Assembly (NCBI RefSeq): GCF_000524195.1
Contig: NW_020170425.1
Span: 6,668 to 70,667, forward strand
Direction: 5' to 3'
Length of the DNA: 64,000 nt
DNA from: Echinococcus granulosus
Lineage: Eukaryota; Platyhelminthes; Cestoda; Cyclophyllidea; Taeniidae
Each line of letters begins with the position of its first letter. Positions within the stretch are counted from its first letter, which is position 1. The notes beneath the pieces were generated by a model, which saw nothing but the letters and a program-made list of their open reading frames with translations, was not told the origin of the DNA and made no database searches. Below are positions 32,899 through 46,324 of the stretch, piece by piece. The position numbers were made by a program, and so were the translations under genes.

Positions 32899-35800
32899 AT
32901 GTCCTCCGAATCTGCCCCGATTGAGGCCTCGTCATCAGGTGGGAGCAACTCCTCGTCCCACTACACTGCAAAAGACACCACGTTTACGAAGATTTTTGTC
33001 GGAGGTTTACCCTATCACACAACAGATGCTAGTCTGCGGAATTTTTTTGAAAGATTCGGTGAAATCGAAGAGGCGGTGGTGATTACCGACCGACAAACAG
33101 GCAAGAGTCGCGGATATGGCTTCGTAAGCGCATTTCTTCCCCTTCTTTGGTTATGATGTGTTCCTTAATTTATTGACATTAGTAGTTTATTTTTAATTCT
33201 CTGGACAAAAATTTATTCGGTTTGTCGAATTTGTTCTGCGTCGGTTTTTCTCGCAGATGGCACTGTTTGATGTGTTAGACTTCAACTCAAATACAGGCCT
33301 GATATCTTGTCAATAACAATGCTACTTTTTTATTTGAAACGCCTTGATGAGCATTTCCTGGCCAATAACTTCAAAAGTAAGGGAAAATTGAGTTCTTCTT
33401 ACTATTAGAAAATTGAAGTCAAAGTTAAGATGGTCATAATTTTAACGTAAGAGTTTCATTTCATTTAGGTTGGAGCTCTTTCTTTCAATGTGATAGGTCA
33501 GTTACTCTTATTTTACAGGTTTATCAATTTAAACGAATAGAAAAGGGTATCTTTGCCTGATTGACGACTACAATATTTTATAAGATATCCTATTTCAATA
33601 TCTCAAATTAAAGCTGGATCATTCTCTCAGTACCAACTCGGAGATTAAAGTCACAGAGTTTTTACCATAAATGTTTGTCTATCCAGCCATTCAAGACGTT
33701 GTGTCGGGAAACATGCATTGGGTTTTGTCTTTGAATAGTCTATTTATAAGTGTATAGTTCCAATCTGTGAAATGATTCCAGAGTTAATTATCTGCTGTTT
33801 TAGTACATTTTAACATGTCGTATTGCGATTTGGTGGATCTCCACATGTATCAATGTTATTAAGATGTTACTGTATAACAAGCCTGAACCGGCACGGTGCA
33901 CGTTAGGCCTACGGTGGTTGTGCGTCTACCATCTGGGTCAGAAAAGCACGCCGCCGACTGACCTGCATAGCCTAGCCAACGGCTTTTGTTTTTTATTTCA
34001 AACTGCGGTCTCATTACCCGCGGAGAGTTAGCGACCGGCCCGTACCGTCTGGGGAAGGGTAAAATGTTATTGCTGTTTTACACAGAACATTCTGACTGTT
34101 CAAAGGCGTCCCAACTCTCCTTCACTTATCATTCACATGGCGCCAAAATTTAGTTCCAACTGGTGAAAAACAGTTGAAAGGCTGCGGCCGAAGTTTCTAT
34201 TGCCACTTTCTTACTTATCCACGGTCCTCGAATTTGTAAAACTCATGCAAAGATTGTGGCAGTACATTTTACCTTGTTGTCGATAGCGTTGTCTCCTTGG
34301 AACAGCAGCGCTACGTTGATACGATTGACGGTACTGGCATTTGTACCCACACACTACTTCAGAGTGGATAATTTGATAGCTGAGTTCCTAGTTGGGTCCT
34401 TACGAATCTCATGTGCCAGAAAATTTTTAGTCTGAGCGACGAAAAAGTCACTGTTTAATTTTTAAATCCTCTCATGAGATCACCCACAATCACATTTACA
34501 TCTTTTCCATTAAGTAGAAAAACTTATCATAGTAATTACTTTGGACTTCTTAGTGTTTTGGCGTGCAAATGCGCACTATGCGGCAGCATTGAATTACCAC
34601 ATGAATGGACTTTGAGCTGTGTAAATAGAATTGTTTACACACTGACCTGTGGGTGGCAATCAAATCCCATCATCGAAATCTAATTTATTTGAGTGGTCAG
34701 TGGCGAAGAAATATATTCTGAACTTCGTGTACACTTTACTCCTGCTTCTACTTCCAAGGTTACAATGGCAAGGTATGAAGACGCCATCAACGCCATAATG
34801 GATCCGAATCCGTGCATAGACGGTCGCAAAGCCAATGTTAATCTGGCTGTTTTGGGTGCCAAACCAAGAACCATTGCTGGAGGTAATTTATGGGCATGCT
34901 ACTAACCCTCTGCTTTTCGTCAAAAAGGCGTGTGTGTATGCATGTCTATGTGTGTTTTCCCTTTAAACTTCACAATTTCCTTTGCCTGATGTTAGAACGT
35001 TCGCCTTTCAGCTGTAGCTAACAGAGCTCACCGGTATGGGGCCTGTTGAGGTAATGGCTCAGTAACGAAGACATTGTGTATGATCGAAAATGGACATATA
35101 CGAGGCGAGGATATGATTAGGCATATTCTGCAAATAGAGTCTTAATGCTCGTAGCATTTGCAGTTGGTGAATATTATACTAGGCTCACGCTTGTCCCATT
35201 TACACGTCCAATACACTGTAGGTCATCAGCTCGTCGCATAAGACGCAGTCAACTTCCATCGATGGTGCCCTCGAGTGCGCCTTGTTGCTGCTGCAAGCGC
35301 TGCACTCTACGCGAACTTCACCATCAATGGTGCGAACATGCAGTGTTGCCTTGTGTGCCTTAAATCGAAGGCCAATCCAATCCTTTTGCGAAGCCATACT
35401 TCATCTGGTCAGTCTCGAAATAAGTAGATTTTCAATAGCTCGGAAGTTATGGTGGAGCACTCACATTTTCCAATGTTGGTTAAAAGATCAGGCTGTAACT
35501 TCCATTTTCGCCCGCGGAACTGTCCGAGTTACATAACTTTAATCAGCATGAGGAATTTGGTGATAATACGCACGATTAAAGCAGTTGTTGCTCGAAGGGG
35601 TTAGAAAAGAGCATTGGGCTGTTGTAAAGCTAGCGAAACCTAGCACCGTATCCGGGGTGTAACCGAGCTTATCGCCTGCCGGTATGGATGGTCTCGCAAG
35701 GCCGCGTGAGTCATTCGAAGCGACCGGCTTCTGCGGGTGAGTTCGTTGCCAAGGCCTGCAGCTTAGCGCACACTCTGCGGACCACACACCCGCATCTCGG

Positions 35801-38800
35801 TGCTTCCCCAATGCTTGCAGAGTCGCTTGCGTCCACTTCCACCGTTCTGCTGGTCCTTCAATGCCTTATGCACTGCTCCCCCTGTCCTGTTGCTAGTTTG
35901 CCTGTGAAGCCCTCATTGGTGTGCATGACCCTCTCCATCAGCTATCCTTCACTGCTAATCGTTGTCTTCGTTTTTTGCTTTAGTTACGAACACTGCGAAT
36001 CTTTTGGCATTGGCAGGCGCGTGAGTTTGTTTTTCTTTTGTGTCCTGCACTTCAGAGAAATTGTATTTTCCTATACGTGTCACGAGTCATCACGGAATGG
36101 AGTTTTTTGCAAAACCGATTTAGCACTACTCTGGTTAAGCGTGTTAAAAGTAAACGAAATTTGTAATTTTATTCAACAATGAGAGAGACAGAGATAAATT
36201 GACCAATCTAACAGCAGGATTCTCTTAATTTGTCAAAACTACTTAATTGGTCTGCTTTTGACGAATGCGATTTGAATCTATTTGAGAAATATGCGCTGCC
36301 AGCTATTTTCATCCTTTCATCCAGCATATTGTAGGCGGGTACCTGATTTATTTCTCTGTCGATGACAAGATTATATTAAGGGATGTAAAATTTTCTTAGG
36401 TAATCCCTTTGTGACAGCTGGTGAAAATGAAGGTAGTTATTGTGGATTCTGCTTGAAAGTCTTGCAGTGGTTTCTCCCTTGCCTCCCATCTATTCACATA
36501 ATGTTAAAACCTTTCCGCGCTTTGAAATAACTGCCTTGTTCGTTGTGATGTGTGCATTTGTGTTGGTCATTTTGGCAGTTCGTTGTACTGCTTCTTGCAT
36601 GATTGGTTTGTTACCATCCCCCCTGCTCCTCATTCCGAACCCTCAATCGTTCCGGTGAAGCATCAAATAATCTTACTGCCTTCCGTTCATTATTTTATTT
36701 TGTACCCCCAGCTTCAACACTTCAATGGTAAACCTACAGGGCATACTAATCCATGACTCACACTTTTAATTACACTTATATCAACAAATAATGCAACCTT
36801 TGATAAGCATTTCGTTTTCGGCCTAGAACAAATTTGAGGTCTCGCCAATCTTAGTTGAAACAAGGAGAAGTTCTTCCGTGTAGTCATTAAGTTATGGTAG
36901 TCGTTATTTTCTAGGTTGTCACATAGTCATAGGAAATATGCCAAAGTAATAATGTTATTTTGCGCTTTATAGAATGCCAAAAGTCGTCGGTTATCATCCG
37001 TTGATTACAATGATAATTATTGCAATGCCAGACACGATTCTGATTTCATTGTTTTACTTATTGTCAGGCAAATTGAGAGAATTTAACTGTGTAACCTTTT
37101 ATGGGGCATTTGTGAAAGGACTACGTACAACTTTGTTTCCCAAGCTGTTCTTCTCGTAGTACATGTTTAGACTACCAAGTTAAAAGGTTCAGAAATAATC
37201 ATAAAATCAAGATTTATTCGTCATGCAATGCTATTAGTGGCTGTTCTTAATCCTAATTTTTTAAAAGATTTTAGCACCCTTGGACCTCTATCATCAGAGT
37301 CCTAGCTATATGAAATACTGTGAAATGAAATCCGGGAGTCATTATTGCTGGAAGTCGATGTTGATGCTTTAAACGCCTTTTGGAATCGAGCATACCCAAC
37401 TATCAGCAACTACTCTAGCCCCAGAGGAGCAATGAAATAATTGCGTAAACACTATGCGGTGGTGAATATGGCTACATTAGTTTCATTTGAAGTTGTAGAA
37501 GCACAAGGTGGTTACACTGTGTCACGACATACTTTAAATTGAGTCAAAAATGTGTGAGAGAGTAATTGCGACAATCATGCCTGTTCAAAGAAATGTGGGG
37601 GAAGGGCTCCGGTGGGAGACGCATGCCTTTGCCTCTAGTTTCGCCTACAGCTACCAGTCGGAACCGCTTTGGCTTAAGCCTCTCGGTGATCGCATCGACT
37701 GCTTCCTTCCGACTACCTACTCCGAGTTTGTGTTGTTCTCCCTTGTGTACATATGTGTGTGTGTGTATGCACCGCATGAGTGTGGCTATTTAACGTGGCT
37801 TTGAGTCCTTAAACGGTGTGTACACTGCCTACAGTTCGTGCCTAGTGGAGTGCTTTGTTTGCTTTTCGCTTCCAGAGTGAAGCTACTAACACAGGGTGAG
37901 AATACTTAAGTTTAAATACACGTTTCGCCAGAAAAAAAAGGAGGGATTTTAATTGATGGCTGAATTAGAGCCGGATAATAAAGGCATTGTGCCGATTATG
38001 ATTCACAATATCTTTCTGCTGTTAGAACTACCGAATTCGTGGGTTCAGTAAACATTTATTCGCGTTCTGGTACGTTGGGACTTTTAAGATCATGCCACAA
38101 ATCCCTAATGTGGCGATTCCACCTTTGTGCTAAATCAGTTAAGTGTTTTGATGGAACTTTCGACAAACCGCGCTTCAGAGCACCAGTTTCGACCCATCGG
38201 CAACTTGACATTATAATTACTATTTTCCAAGTGGAACGAGTGCTTAGTAATGTTGAGTGCTTTTTTCATCCAAATAGGCGTGAGATGTTGAGTGAATTTT
38301 CTAAGGAATCTGGACGTTTACAGTTTCTCCAATAAAGGCACCATTTATCAAGCTTTTGATTCATAGGTCTTGAATCTAAACGAGGCTGTTTTAAAAATCC
38401 AAATGTTGCATGATTCGTAAATACTAACCCTATTTGGAGATGTTCAGCATTTAGTAGTTCACATTTGGATGATTGTTTATGGTAGAGCACTTTGTCTACA
38501 CTCAGGGTGTATTTGCTAGTTTTTTTATCAACTTACCTTTTTGAAAATGCGACTGAGCTAAGTTGGCATTTTGAATAAAAGAATCTGTAGTGAAACAGAA
38601 TTGCGCGCTTGAAAATTTACTTATTTGGCCTCTTGTGGTAGTACAGATGATCAGTGCCTGTTTTAGTTGCTGCAGTAACGTAACCTGGTTTACTCTATTT
38701 CTGCTCCCAAGTGATTTAAACTTTCTCGGGCAGTTTGCGACTACCCATGCACCGACGACGGCGGCGTCGCTATTCGGAGCCGGTCAGATGAATCCTGCCC

Positions 38801-39480
38801 TGCTAACAAATTTTATTGCTCTTAACGGAGCCGCCGCTGCCGCTGCTGCCACTTCTCGTCCACTGTTTCCGACCCCACCGGCGCCATCTAACCCAGGAAG
38901 CCAGCTACCCCCGTCTCCGACCGATTTTCCGCGTCACCAGAACCCCTACATTAGCCATCCGGCTTCGATGCTGGGAGCTCCGAATCCGTTTGCGCTCCCA
39001 CAATTTATGTACAACGCAAATCCCTGGCTTGATGGGAGCCAGCACCACCAACCGTTTAATCCTGCACCGAACCCGCTGACCGTCCCAACTGTTGGCGCCT
39101 TCCCTGGGACTTTCCCTACTGAGGTCGATGGTCTGACCCGTGGTGCATTTCAGCAGCAACACCACCAGCAGCAGCAACAACAGCAATCGCAGTCCCAGCA
39201 ACAGCAGATAGCTGCACAATTGATGGCGGGGGATGCGTTGACGAAGCAGACGTCTGTCGCACCTCCCGTGTGGCCATCTGTCTTTCAACCTCAGGCGACG
39301 GCTCCTGTGGCTACCACCAGTGTCATCAGCAACGCGCGGGCATCGCCCGGTTTCGCCATGGTCAGCGGATCCGGGACCAGTGCAATTGGCACTAATGCGC
39401 AGGTGTTTGAGAATGTTGGAGATGTCACCGGCACTGCAGCTGCTGCCTCACAGCAGACACAACTTCGCAGCTTCATTTGA
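32899..39480 (+). CDS. RBM24: RBM24/RBM38 (SUP-12)-type RRM RNA-binding protein; central exon uncertain
   Basis: Single-RRM protein; relatives control alternative splicing and mRNA stability in muscle. Exon 1 (32899-33123) carries RNP2 [17 protein letters not shown] and RNP1 GKSRGYGF, nearly identical to animal RBM24/38. Exon 2 (34759-34882) continues [11 protein letters not shown] and [17 protein letters not shown]. The last exon (38734-39480) is Ala/Pro/Gln-rich, has a Gln tract, and ends LRSFI-stop. Exon 2 ends after one base of a codon, but the last exon starts in phase 0, so at least one exon lies between. A candidate is 37591-37754: it begins after TTCAAAG, ends before GTGTGT, fits both phases and reads [18 protein letters not shown]. 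Its support is weak. The ATG at 32899 was chosen as the first in frame, after the promoter-like island. Without the missing piece the known exons encode about 364 residues. Confidence 0.9.
39151..39208 (+). repeat. CAG/CAA (polyglutamine) tract in the RBM24-like gene
   Basis: Mixed CAG and CAA codons, with interspersed His and Ser codons, encode a Gln-rich stretch in the low-complexity C-terminal part. Alternation of CAG with CAA makes it less prone to slippage than a pure CAG repeat. Confidence 0.8.
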
Positions 39481-39520
39481 AGCATTGCCACCTCATCTAC
39501 CAATTTTCGTCAACAAAATT

Positions 39521-39526
39521 AATAAA
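39521..39526 (+). terminator. Poly(A) signal AATAAA of the RBM24-like gene
   Basis: A canonical hexamer lies 41 bases after the stop codon at 39478-39480, and a second AATAAA follows near 39619. Either could direct 3' end formation. Confidence 0.55.
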
Positions 39527-39629
39527 CTATTCAGTCACAGTTTACGAATCCATCTCTAACCCTCTCCCTCATCACCAACTACTAACTTCCTCTCCAATGG
39601 ATTTTTGCTCACTGAAAAATAAATACAAT

Positions 39630-42115
39630 CTTTTATATTTTCCTGAAGCGCTCTTATCACGTCTTTTTGGTCATGTGGATTCAAAATGCTTAATAAATTT
39701 TGGCTTCACTAATCTCCTTTCTCCTTGTGGACAAAGGTGCTCTTGTCTACATACTAGAATCGATTTCAACGCTTTGGATATGATTCCCTTGACGTACCAG
39801 AGAGGACTGACATTTTGCATAATCTGCTCTACAGAGCGTTTCTTTTTTGTCCCCATAGCACTAACCGCAATTCCTAAAACACGTTTCCTTTCGGGACTTT
39901 TTTTTGCGACTACCTATTGAAAAAGAGAAGTGATCAAATATTCATGGAATATGAGTGCTTATAAACGATTAAAGACGTTGCTGTTGTCGACTAACCCACG
40001 CCTGCAAAATTCGTAAATAGTCGGAAGAAGAGGCAGTCTTAGCATTAGCTCACTAAGATGTCACAATTCAAAGTTAGGTTAGTGAAAAAATGGCATTACT
40101 GATGGTTAAATGGTGGCGATTTTACGGCAATCTTGTCGAAAAAGGCTGTAAATGTTTGGGAATGTAAAATGAGTACGTTGGCACACATTTTGCGTAAAAA
40201 TTGATCCGTCACAGATTCTGATGGGTTTTTGAAAGCCAGTGATATCTTTTCAGTGTCAGCGTCATTTTTCTGAACGTAGTTTTGGAAATTTTTACGAGTA
40301 CGCACCTAGGTACCCAATGTATGATTTACAACAACGATAATGGCTTATTGAAACACTGATTAAATAATACTTGCTAAAGGACCAACTTTTTCTATTTACG
40401 GCATCGCCTCAACTGAACGCACTGCTTTAAAAGTGAAACAATTCTTTAATTAACCTTCTCCAGACATTTCTCATCTAAGATTGACCAAACTGTGCACTTT
40501 GAGTTGGTTCGAAATTAATTCATTCCAATGGTAAGAAGTTAAAACTTGAGTGTAGACTATGTTGACTTCATATTAATGAAGCTGTTACGATGAGATCCAT
40601 TCGCCATGTAGAGGTGGACTGATGGACATAGGTGACCATATTTTGGGGGTGAAAAGTGAAGATAACAATGAACTGAGGATACAGGATCATATTGTTAGCA
40701 CGGACAATGAGGGTTTTAAAGCCAATTAAAAGGATTGCCACTGTGTTTTTCTCTAAGCGGCAAGGAATGGGGCTAAACCACCCACTGATGTAGACATCGT
40801 ATGATAATCATAATGGACTAAATGATGATTTATTTGACAGAATTCCTGTTTGACAACTGCAGGGTTTGTAAAACCCACATCACTCAGAGCTCAATTTTAC
40901 GATGGATACGTTTTATTGGATTGAGCATAATTGACTAATAGACTTTGTACAAATCGAATGCCACGGTCACTTTTGACCGATTTTACCGCCCTCAGGTCAA
41001 TATTTGCCATTTTTAATGTTCTACTTTTTAGCGTTAACATGGGTGCTAATCCATTGACCATCAGTATATCAAATAACAGTTTGTTGAAAGTTCCTTTTAG
41101 TGTGTAGCCAAATTTCGATTTATTGGAGGCATCTACAAATGTGCGAATACTAGTTTACACTTTACGTTAGAAAGACAATCAGAAATAAGCTCCAAAGAGG
41201 TCAACTGCCACAAAACTACTCACCCTCCTATGTGTAAATTCCAGTACTCCTTTCTGAACGCTAGAATTATTGCTAAGAGACTTTAAAAAATATCATTCTG
41301 ATGAAAGCTACAGCATTAAATAACTGGTAATTGTAGCATATGGCTCTAATTCTAATGGCCATGAAAGTTGAAGCCATTTGCCCTTAGAAACATTTAAATT
41401 TGCCGATCAACCCATAGGAAGCTCTTTGCAGACTAAATTTGAAGTCCATTTCGCACTAATGGACGGCAAATGCCAAAAGATGGTTTAATCCAATAAGATC
41501 TGATCAGCGGGTGAACATTTCAGGGTCTAATAAGTATGGAAAACCTATTATTTTTATAGATTAGATCTGGAGGTGCATTTGACAGGGCTAGATAGTTTAC
41601 GCCTCTCTATGAAAAAGCACACTTTAGCAAAAGCACATTACAGCATTGATGTATCATCCTACGGCTTCAAGAAGCCCACATTTTAAGTGCAATACGTTGG
41701 TTGTTCGCTTAACATTCGGTATCAATAAAGGACCTCTTTTGACTTGGCTATTGTTTCGTTGGATGGGCTGGCCTCTGAGTGGTGTCAGTAGCCCTGATAT
41801 CTTTTGCATATCGGATATATGCATATTCTGCTCGAGTATTGTGTTTTTGTTTGTCTTCAGGGAAGTCTCGCAAAGCTACAAAGGACCTAATTGTTGCAAT
41901 TATCTAAGCAAAACGTCTGCTCACCAGAGGCACTCACAAAAGCAAAATATTTTTTTAAAGCATCCGTTTGGTTTTAAATTGGTAAAACGAAGTTTAAGAC
42001 ACGTTATTTAGAACCAAAGATATTATTGTGTCAGGATTTATTACGACCTTGACCCAGTTGTAAATTCCCACCACTCTTAACGATCTTCGCTGGGAATCGG
42101 TGTTTCACTTTATAT
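39630..42115. other. Intergenic region, no gene recognised
   Basis: This is AT-rich DNA between the RBM24-like gene and the farnesyl diphosphate synthase. Only short frames without recognisable domains were seen. The promoter of the next gene is presumably in the last few hundred bases, but no clear box was identified. Confidence 0.5.
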
Positions 42116-45100
42116 ATGCTGGCTAAACTCACGTCTGACTTTGATTCCTTCTTTGAAAATGTCTTAAGCACCCTTTATGGGTCTTTGAGTTGTGATCTGG
42201 ATTTAGTTAAAGCCCACTTCATCAGAGTAAGTCAGTGTTATTGGCTACACTAAAGGTTTCGAAATACAATGTACCCAATGGAAAAAAGGTTCGTGGTCGA
42301 ATCTGCGTCGCCGCGTTTAAGTGCTTTGCGAAAGGAGAAGCGTCTGATGATTTGCTGAGACTAGTTAATCTTGTCGGCTGGGCTATTGAGCTGGTACTGT
42401 TATCCCTTTGTTCGACTTCATAGTTAGGTAGAATCAGCTTTCTTGGTTCTTGATGATCTTATTGATGGTTCATTCATGAGAAGAGGACAGATTTCGTGGG
42501 GTCTGCTTCAGCAAAGGGAGGGCCATGGTTTAATCGGAATTAACGATGGACTTCATCTATACATATCTGTTCAGCAGCTTCTCATGGCCGGTTTCCACTC
42601 TCGACCCCATCCCAGATGCCTTGAAATTCTAAAGCTCTTTGGTGATTGTGCTAACAGTACCTGCTTTGGACAAGCATTGGATATTCTTAGCAGCGGTCAA
42701 CTACAATCCACCGATTCGAATGGGATGTTGTCCTGCGAAAAACCGAACTCAAATTATGACTGTCTAAGAGATGCTACTGTCAGTAGATTCGCTTCAATTG
42801 CAAAGTGGAAAACAAGTTATTACAGCTTTGTCCTTCCTGTTGCTGCAGGAATGTTGTTAGTAAGTTTTATTTGGTAACATGTTGTTTTCGTGCATAATCT
42901 TTGGATCTTTCACACTAGTTTATCCTCGATCGCATGTTTGCACATATACACAAACGTTTCTTATCGGCCTTTCTTCTCTAGGCGGATGTGAAAAGCGATG
43001 TCTTATTTTCAAATGCGGAGTCAATCCTTCTCAAAATTGGGGAATATTTTCAAATGCAAGTAAGTTTTCACTTTTAACCTCCTGTTTATAAATATGAGGT
43101 CTTGTTACTGTGCTCGCGCATTTTTCACCTTGTACGTATTGCCGAAATTGAGATAAATAAATCAGATGCGTTTCTAATTCTCGACCTCTTTGTTTACATA
43201 GGATGATTTTTTGGATGTATACGGAGACGAAAAGGTGACTGGAAAAGTGGGTACCGACATTGAGGAAGGCAAGTGCAGTTGGCTGATTGCCACGGCTTTA
43301 GAAAAGACTTCCAGTGAACAGCGAGATGCTCTTAGCGTAAGCTGCATTTTCCATCACTACACCATTACCCAAAACTATGACGTACACGTCTGCCCTCTGC
43401 CTGTTTTCGTATTTGCTTTTATTATACTCTCATTATTCTCCAAGCATAGTTATCATTGATCTAGGTTCAAATCGATATCCGTGGTAGACAAGGTTTAATA
43501 CATTACTCTCGAATTTTCGCAAGCTTTTTTTCTGTTCCTTGATTGATTCAAGCTTTACAGTATTATTCTCTGTAATAATCTCCTACCGTAATAACAAAAA
43601 TATTTTGATTAGGGTAAAATTGCTTTCATCGTTGATCTCTAGCACAGAAGTATGAGCAATCTTGGAACTGGCATTACTTCCGCGACCGATTTTTGAACAT
43701 TAAAATACACTTGCCTTGGCATAATGAGGACGTTTCTGCCAGGGAAATGATCATGAACCCTCTGGATAAGGGTCTAGTTGTCCTGCATGTATGAATAAGT
43801 AAAAAATCTATGTCTCAAATTGTTGAACGCATTTCATAAGAACCAGTTGGGGAAACATAGTACTTTGAATCCTCACCTGCCGTCACAAATGCTTTGATTC
43901 GTTTCACCGAAGTAAATTTGGCTCAGTCGTACTTGAGCTATCATAATTGGTTCACTGTTTATTAACAACTTTTGCCTGGTGCGCATCAAAATCAGTGGCG
44001 TCGTTTTATGACTCATCTAATTTTGCATTTGAACAATGGTCTGTTCCAGTGGCACACGGAAGAGACCTTTCGCTGTCATATCAACTGGACGGGTAAAAGC
44101 ACCGTCGAATCCGTCAGCAAATAAAAAGTAAAAATTCTTCTTACTGAGTTTTTATTAGTAACACCTTAGTCGTGTTCGGACTTTTAATGCGCGTCGAGGT
44201 GGGTGATTGGTGTGCACAACGTGTACCGCCCCCATGTGAAAACCGACGTTTTAACCTATTTTTCATGTAAATGAGCCATCTTACATAGGACTCGTAAATG
44301 CTCGACTTGCGTCATGAAAAATGCCTGCTGCCATGTTAACATTAGATGATATACCTTATAATAATCAGAAAATTCATTGCCTATCCTTGCCAACGCGTGC
44401 ATCATAATTTCTGCTTTGTGTGAGTATTACTAATCTACAGAACAAGCATACTTCGAGAAGTCATTTCAACTACGCACACCGAAAGAATTGAATGTGTAGT
44501 TCAGGATGAGGCCGTCATTTAAGCACACCATGATCATAATATAGGTGTTTTCCTACATTCAGGCTGCTTTGTAAAGTGTCCATGGTCACAAGTGCCTTCC
44601 TTTTTAACGGTCGAACGTATATATATTGTATTCAATTATTTGTCAGAAGTCATGAATCTCCATGGACAATCTCTAATAGTGTAGGCTGTCGCTAGGAGGT
44701 GAACGCACCATCATTTCTTACTACTTGAATATAAGATTGTGTGGATTAAATAACTTTTGGCATGGATTATGCGGTTTTATTACTGATAAATTTTCTACCT
44801 CACAATACTCATCCTAAGTCCGGTATTAAGTGTTGTTTTCAGGACACTGTGTACTTAAACTTCCACTTTCCTTTTCTATGTTTACCACTTCGCCATGAGC
44901 GTTTATGTTCGTGAAGTTCTTAAAAAAATAGTATTTTTCAATTCCTGTAAAGCTCACAGGAACGAGTTTTTATTGAATAACCAAAAAATCCGACACCTTC
45001 TCGACAACACTACAATGCATCCACATGGTTTTAATGCCATTGCAGGTTGCTCAACTTTGAGTTCTCACGTTCTGATTTAAACGTTTTTTCCTAGTGACCC

Positions 45101-45797
45101 TTGAAACGTAAAGGAAGGGGACCTGCCATGGTTCGTTTTTTATAACAGTTTCCAACAGTCCTGAATGTTAACCCCGACCTTTCATCATCTAATAATGCAA
45201 GCTCTGTACTCCCGAAGGTGATATGGGAAGGTGCACAGAAAGCCAAACGTTGAGGAGTAACGTTTCTCAATACTTGAATGATGTGATATTTTTTATTTTA
45301 AACTCCAAATTTTTTTGGTAAGACAATTCACCGTTCTGATAAGATGTATTACGCCAGTGTTGACTGTGAGATAGTCAAATTTGTTTTGATAGAGTAACTT
45401 GCAAGTTTGTCAGCCCCTTTTATGGAACAAACCAAAAATTCCTGTGCTTGAGGCTGGGAAGCGCTGTTTTTCGATTTATTTTCATGTCACCTTCTCTTCA
45501 TCCCACACATTTGTGTGCTCACAAAGTGTGTGCCTGATTTCTTTTCTGATAATAATTTAGAAGAACTATGGACTGAAAGATCCCGATTGTGTGAGGGCAG
45601 TTCGGAAGGTTTTTGATGAGCTCGACTTGCCGAGTCTCTATTCTGCATATGAGGATCAATCCCAAAAACACATTCTCGATCTCATTAAATCGGTGAGCAC
45701 AGAGAAGGATGAAGACTTCACTGACCCGGTGGCAACCAAGTTACCAAGACAGTTCTTCATAGAAATTCTAAATATATTCCATCGTCGGAAGAAGTGA
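42116..45797 (+). CDS. FDPS: Farnesyl diphosphate synthase (6 exons)
   Basis: Condenses isopentenyl diphosphate with dimethylallyl and geranyl diphosphate to make farnesyl diphosphate for prenylation, dolichol and quinone side chains. Exons are 42116-42226, 42256-42393, 42428-42859, 42982-43059, 43202-43336 and 45561-45797, all joined in phase 0, giving 376 residues. The first Asp-rich motif is DDLID at 92-96, followed by MRRGQ. The second is DDFLD at 254-258, with TGKVGTDIEEGKCSW after it. K-K-V-R-G and the C-terminal FHRRKK fit substrate-diphosphate binding. The start gives an N-terminus (MLAKLTSDFDSFFENVL) that aligns with animal FDPS. The first two introns are only 29 and 34 nt. The residue five before the first Asp-rich motif is Ala (AFLVLDD), where most animal FDPS enzymes have Phe. 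This may allow geranylgeranyl diphosphate formation. Confidence 0.95.
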
Positions 45798-46324
45798 TGT
45801 GGAACTAACTTCTTCAAATTGTACTTTACCTTGTGGAAACAAGGTGGAGATTTGTCGTTTTTTTAGCAAATGCTAAAAAAGCGATTATTTATTGTTAATA
45901 TGAATCATTCGTGTTTTATGTGTAGTTTTCATCAGTTCCACTTGGGCGTAGTGGTTTTGTCAGCGTCGTGTGTAATGATGAGTCGTTTAACTCTCTTATC
46001 CACAGGTTTGCATCATTCAAGCTGTGACACTAGTTTTTTCACTACTCGGAAGCTGCAGTTTGGAGTCGTATAGTGAAGAGGGTGGGGATGGGGTAGAGTA
46101 TCATGACCAGAAATACTACCATCTGGGTGCTTTTCATAAACTTACTATCTACACTTATCTTTATAAAGGTGGCGTGGATTTTACGTCTCCAAACACAATG
46201 CCACTAAGAGTATATTCGGTGCCTCCAATGGATTGTGATGACAGTAATTCATTCTCTAAGCTGATAGTACGGAGTGTCTCATCCTCTGAGCTGGTTTGCT
46301 CATTGAAGGAGTGCCTCCTGAGCT
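45798..46324. other. Downstream flank of FDPS, nothing recognised
   Basis: No AATAAA was found close to the FDPS stop. A frame open from 46024 across the following GC-rich island shows no known domain. Confidence 0.4.

Noticed and set aside
35539..36182. Frames of 90 and 164 codons inside the RBM24-like intron
   Set aside because: They do not fit the required splice phases and resemble no RBM24 linker; probably intronic.
38905..39503. Long open frames on the - strand opposite the last RBM24-like exon
   Set aside because: They are shadows of a GC-rich, repetitive coding exon; the + strand frame continues the RRM gene and ends shortly before an AATAAA.
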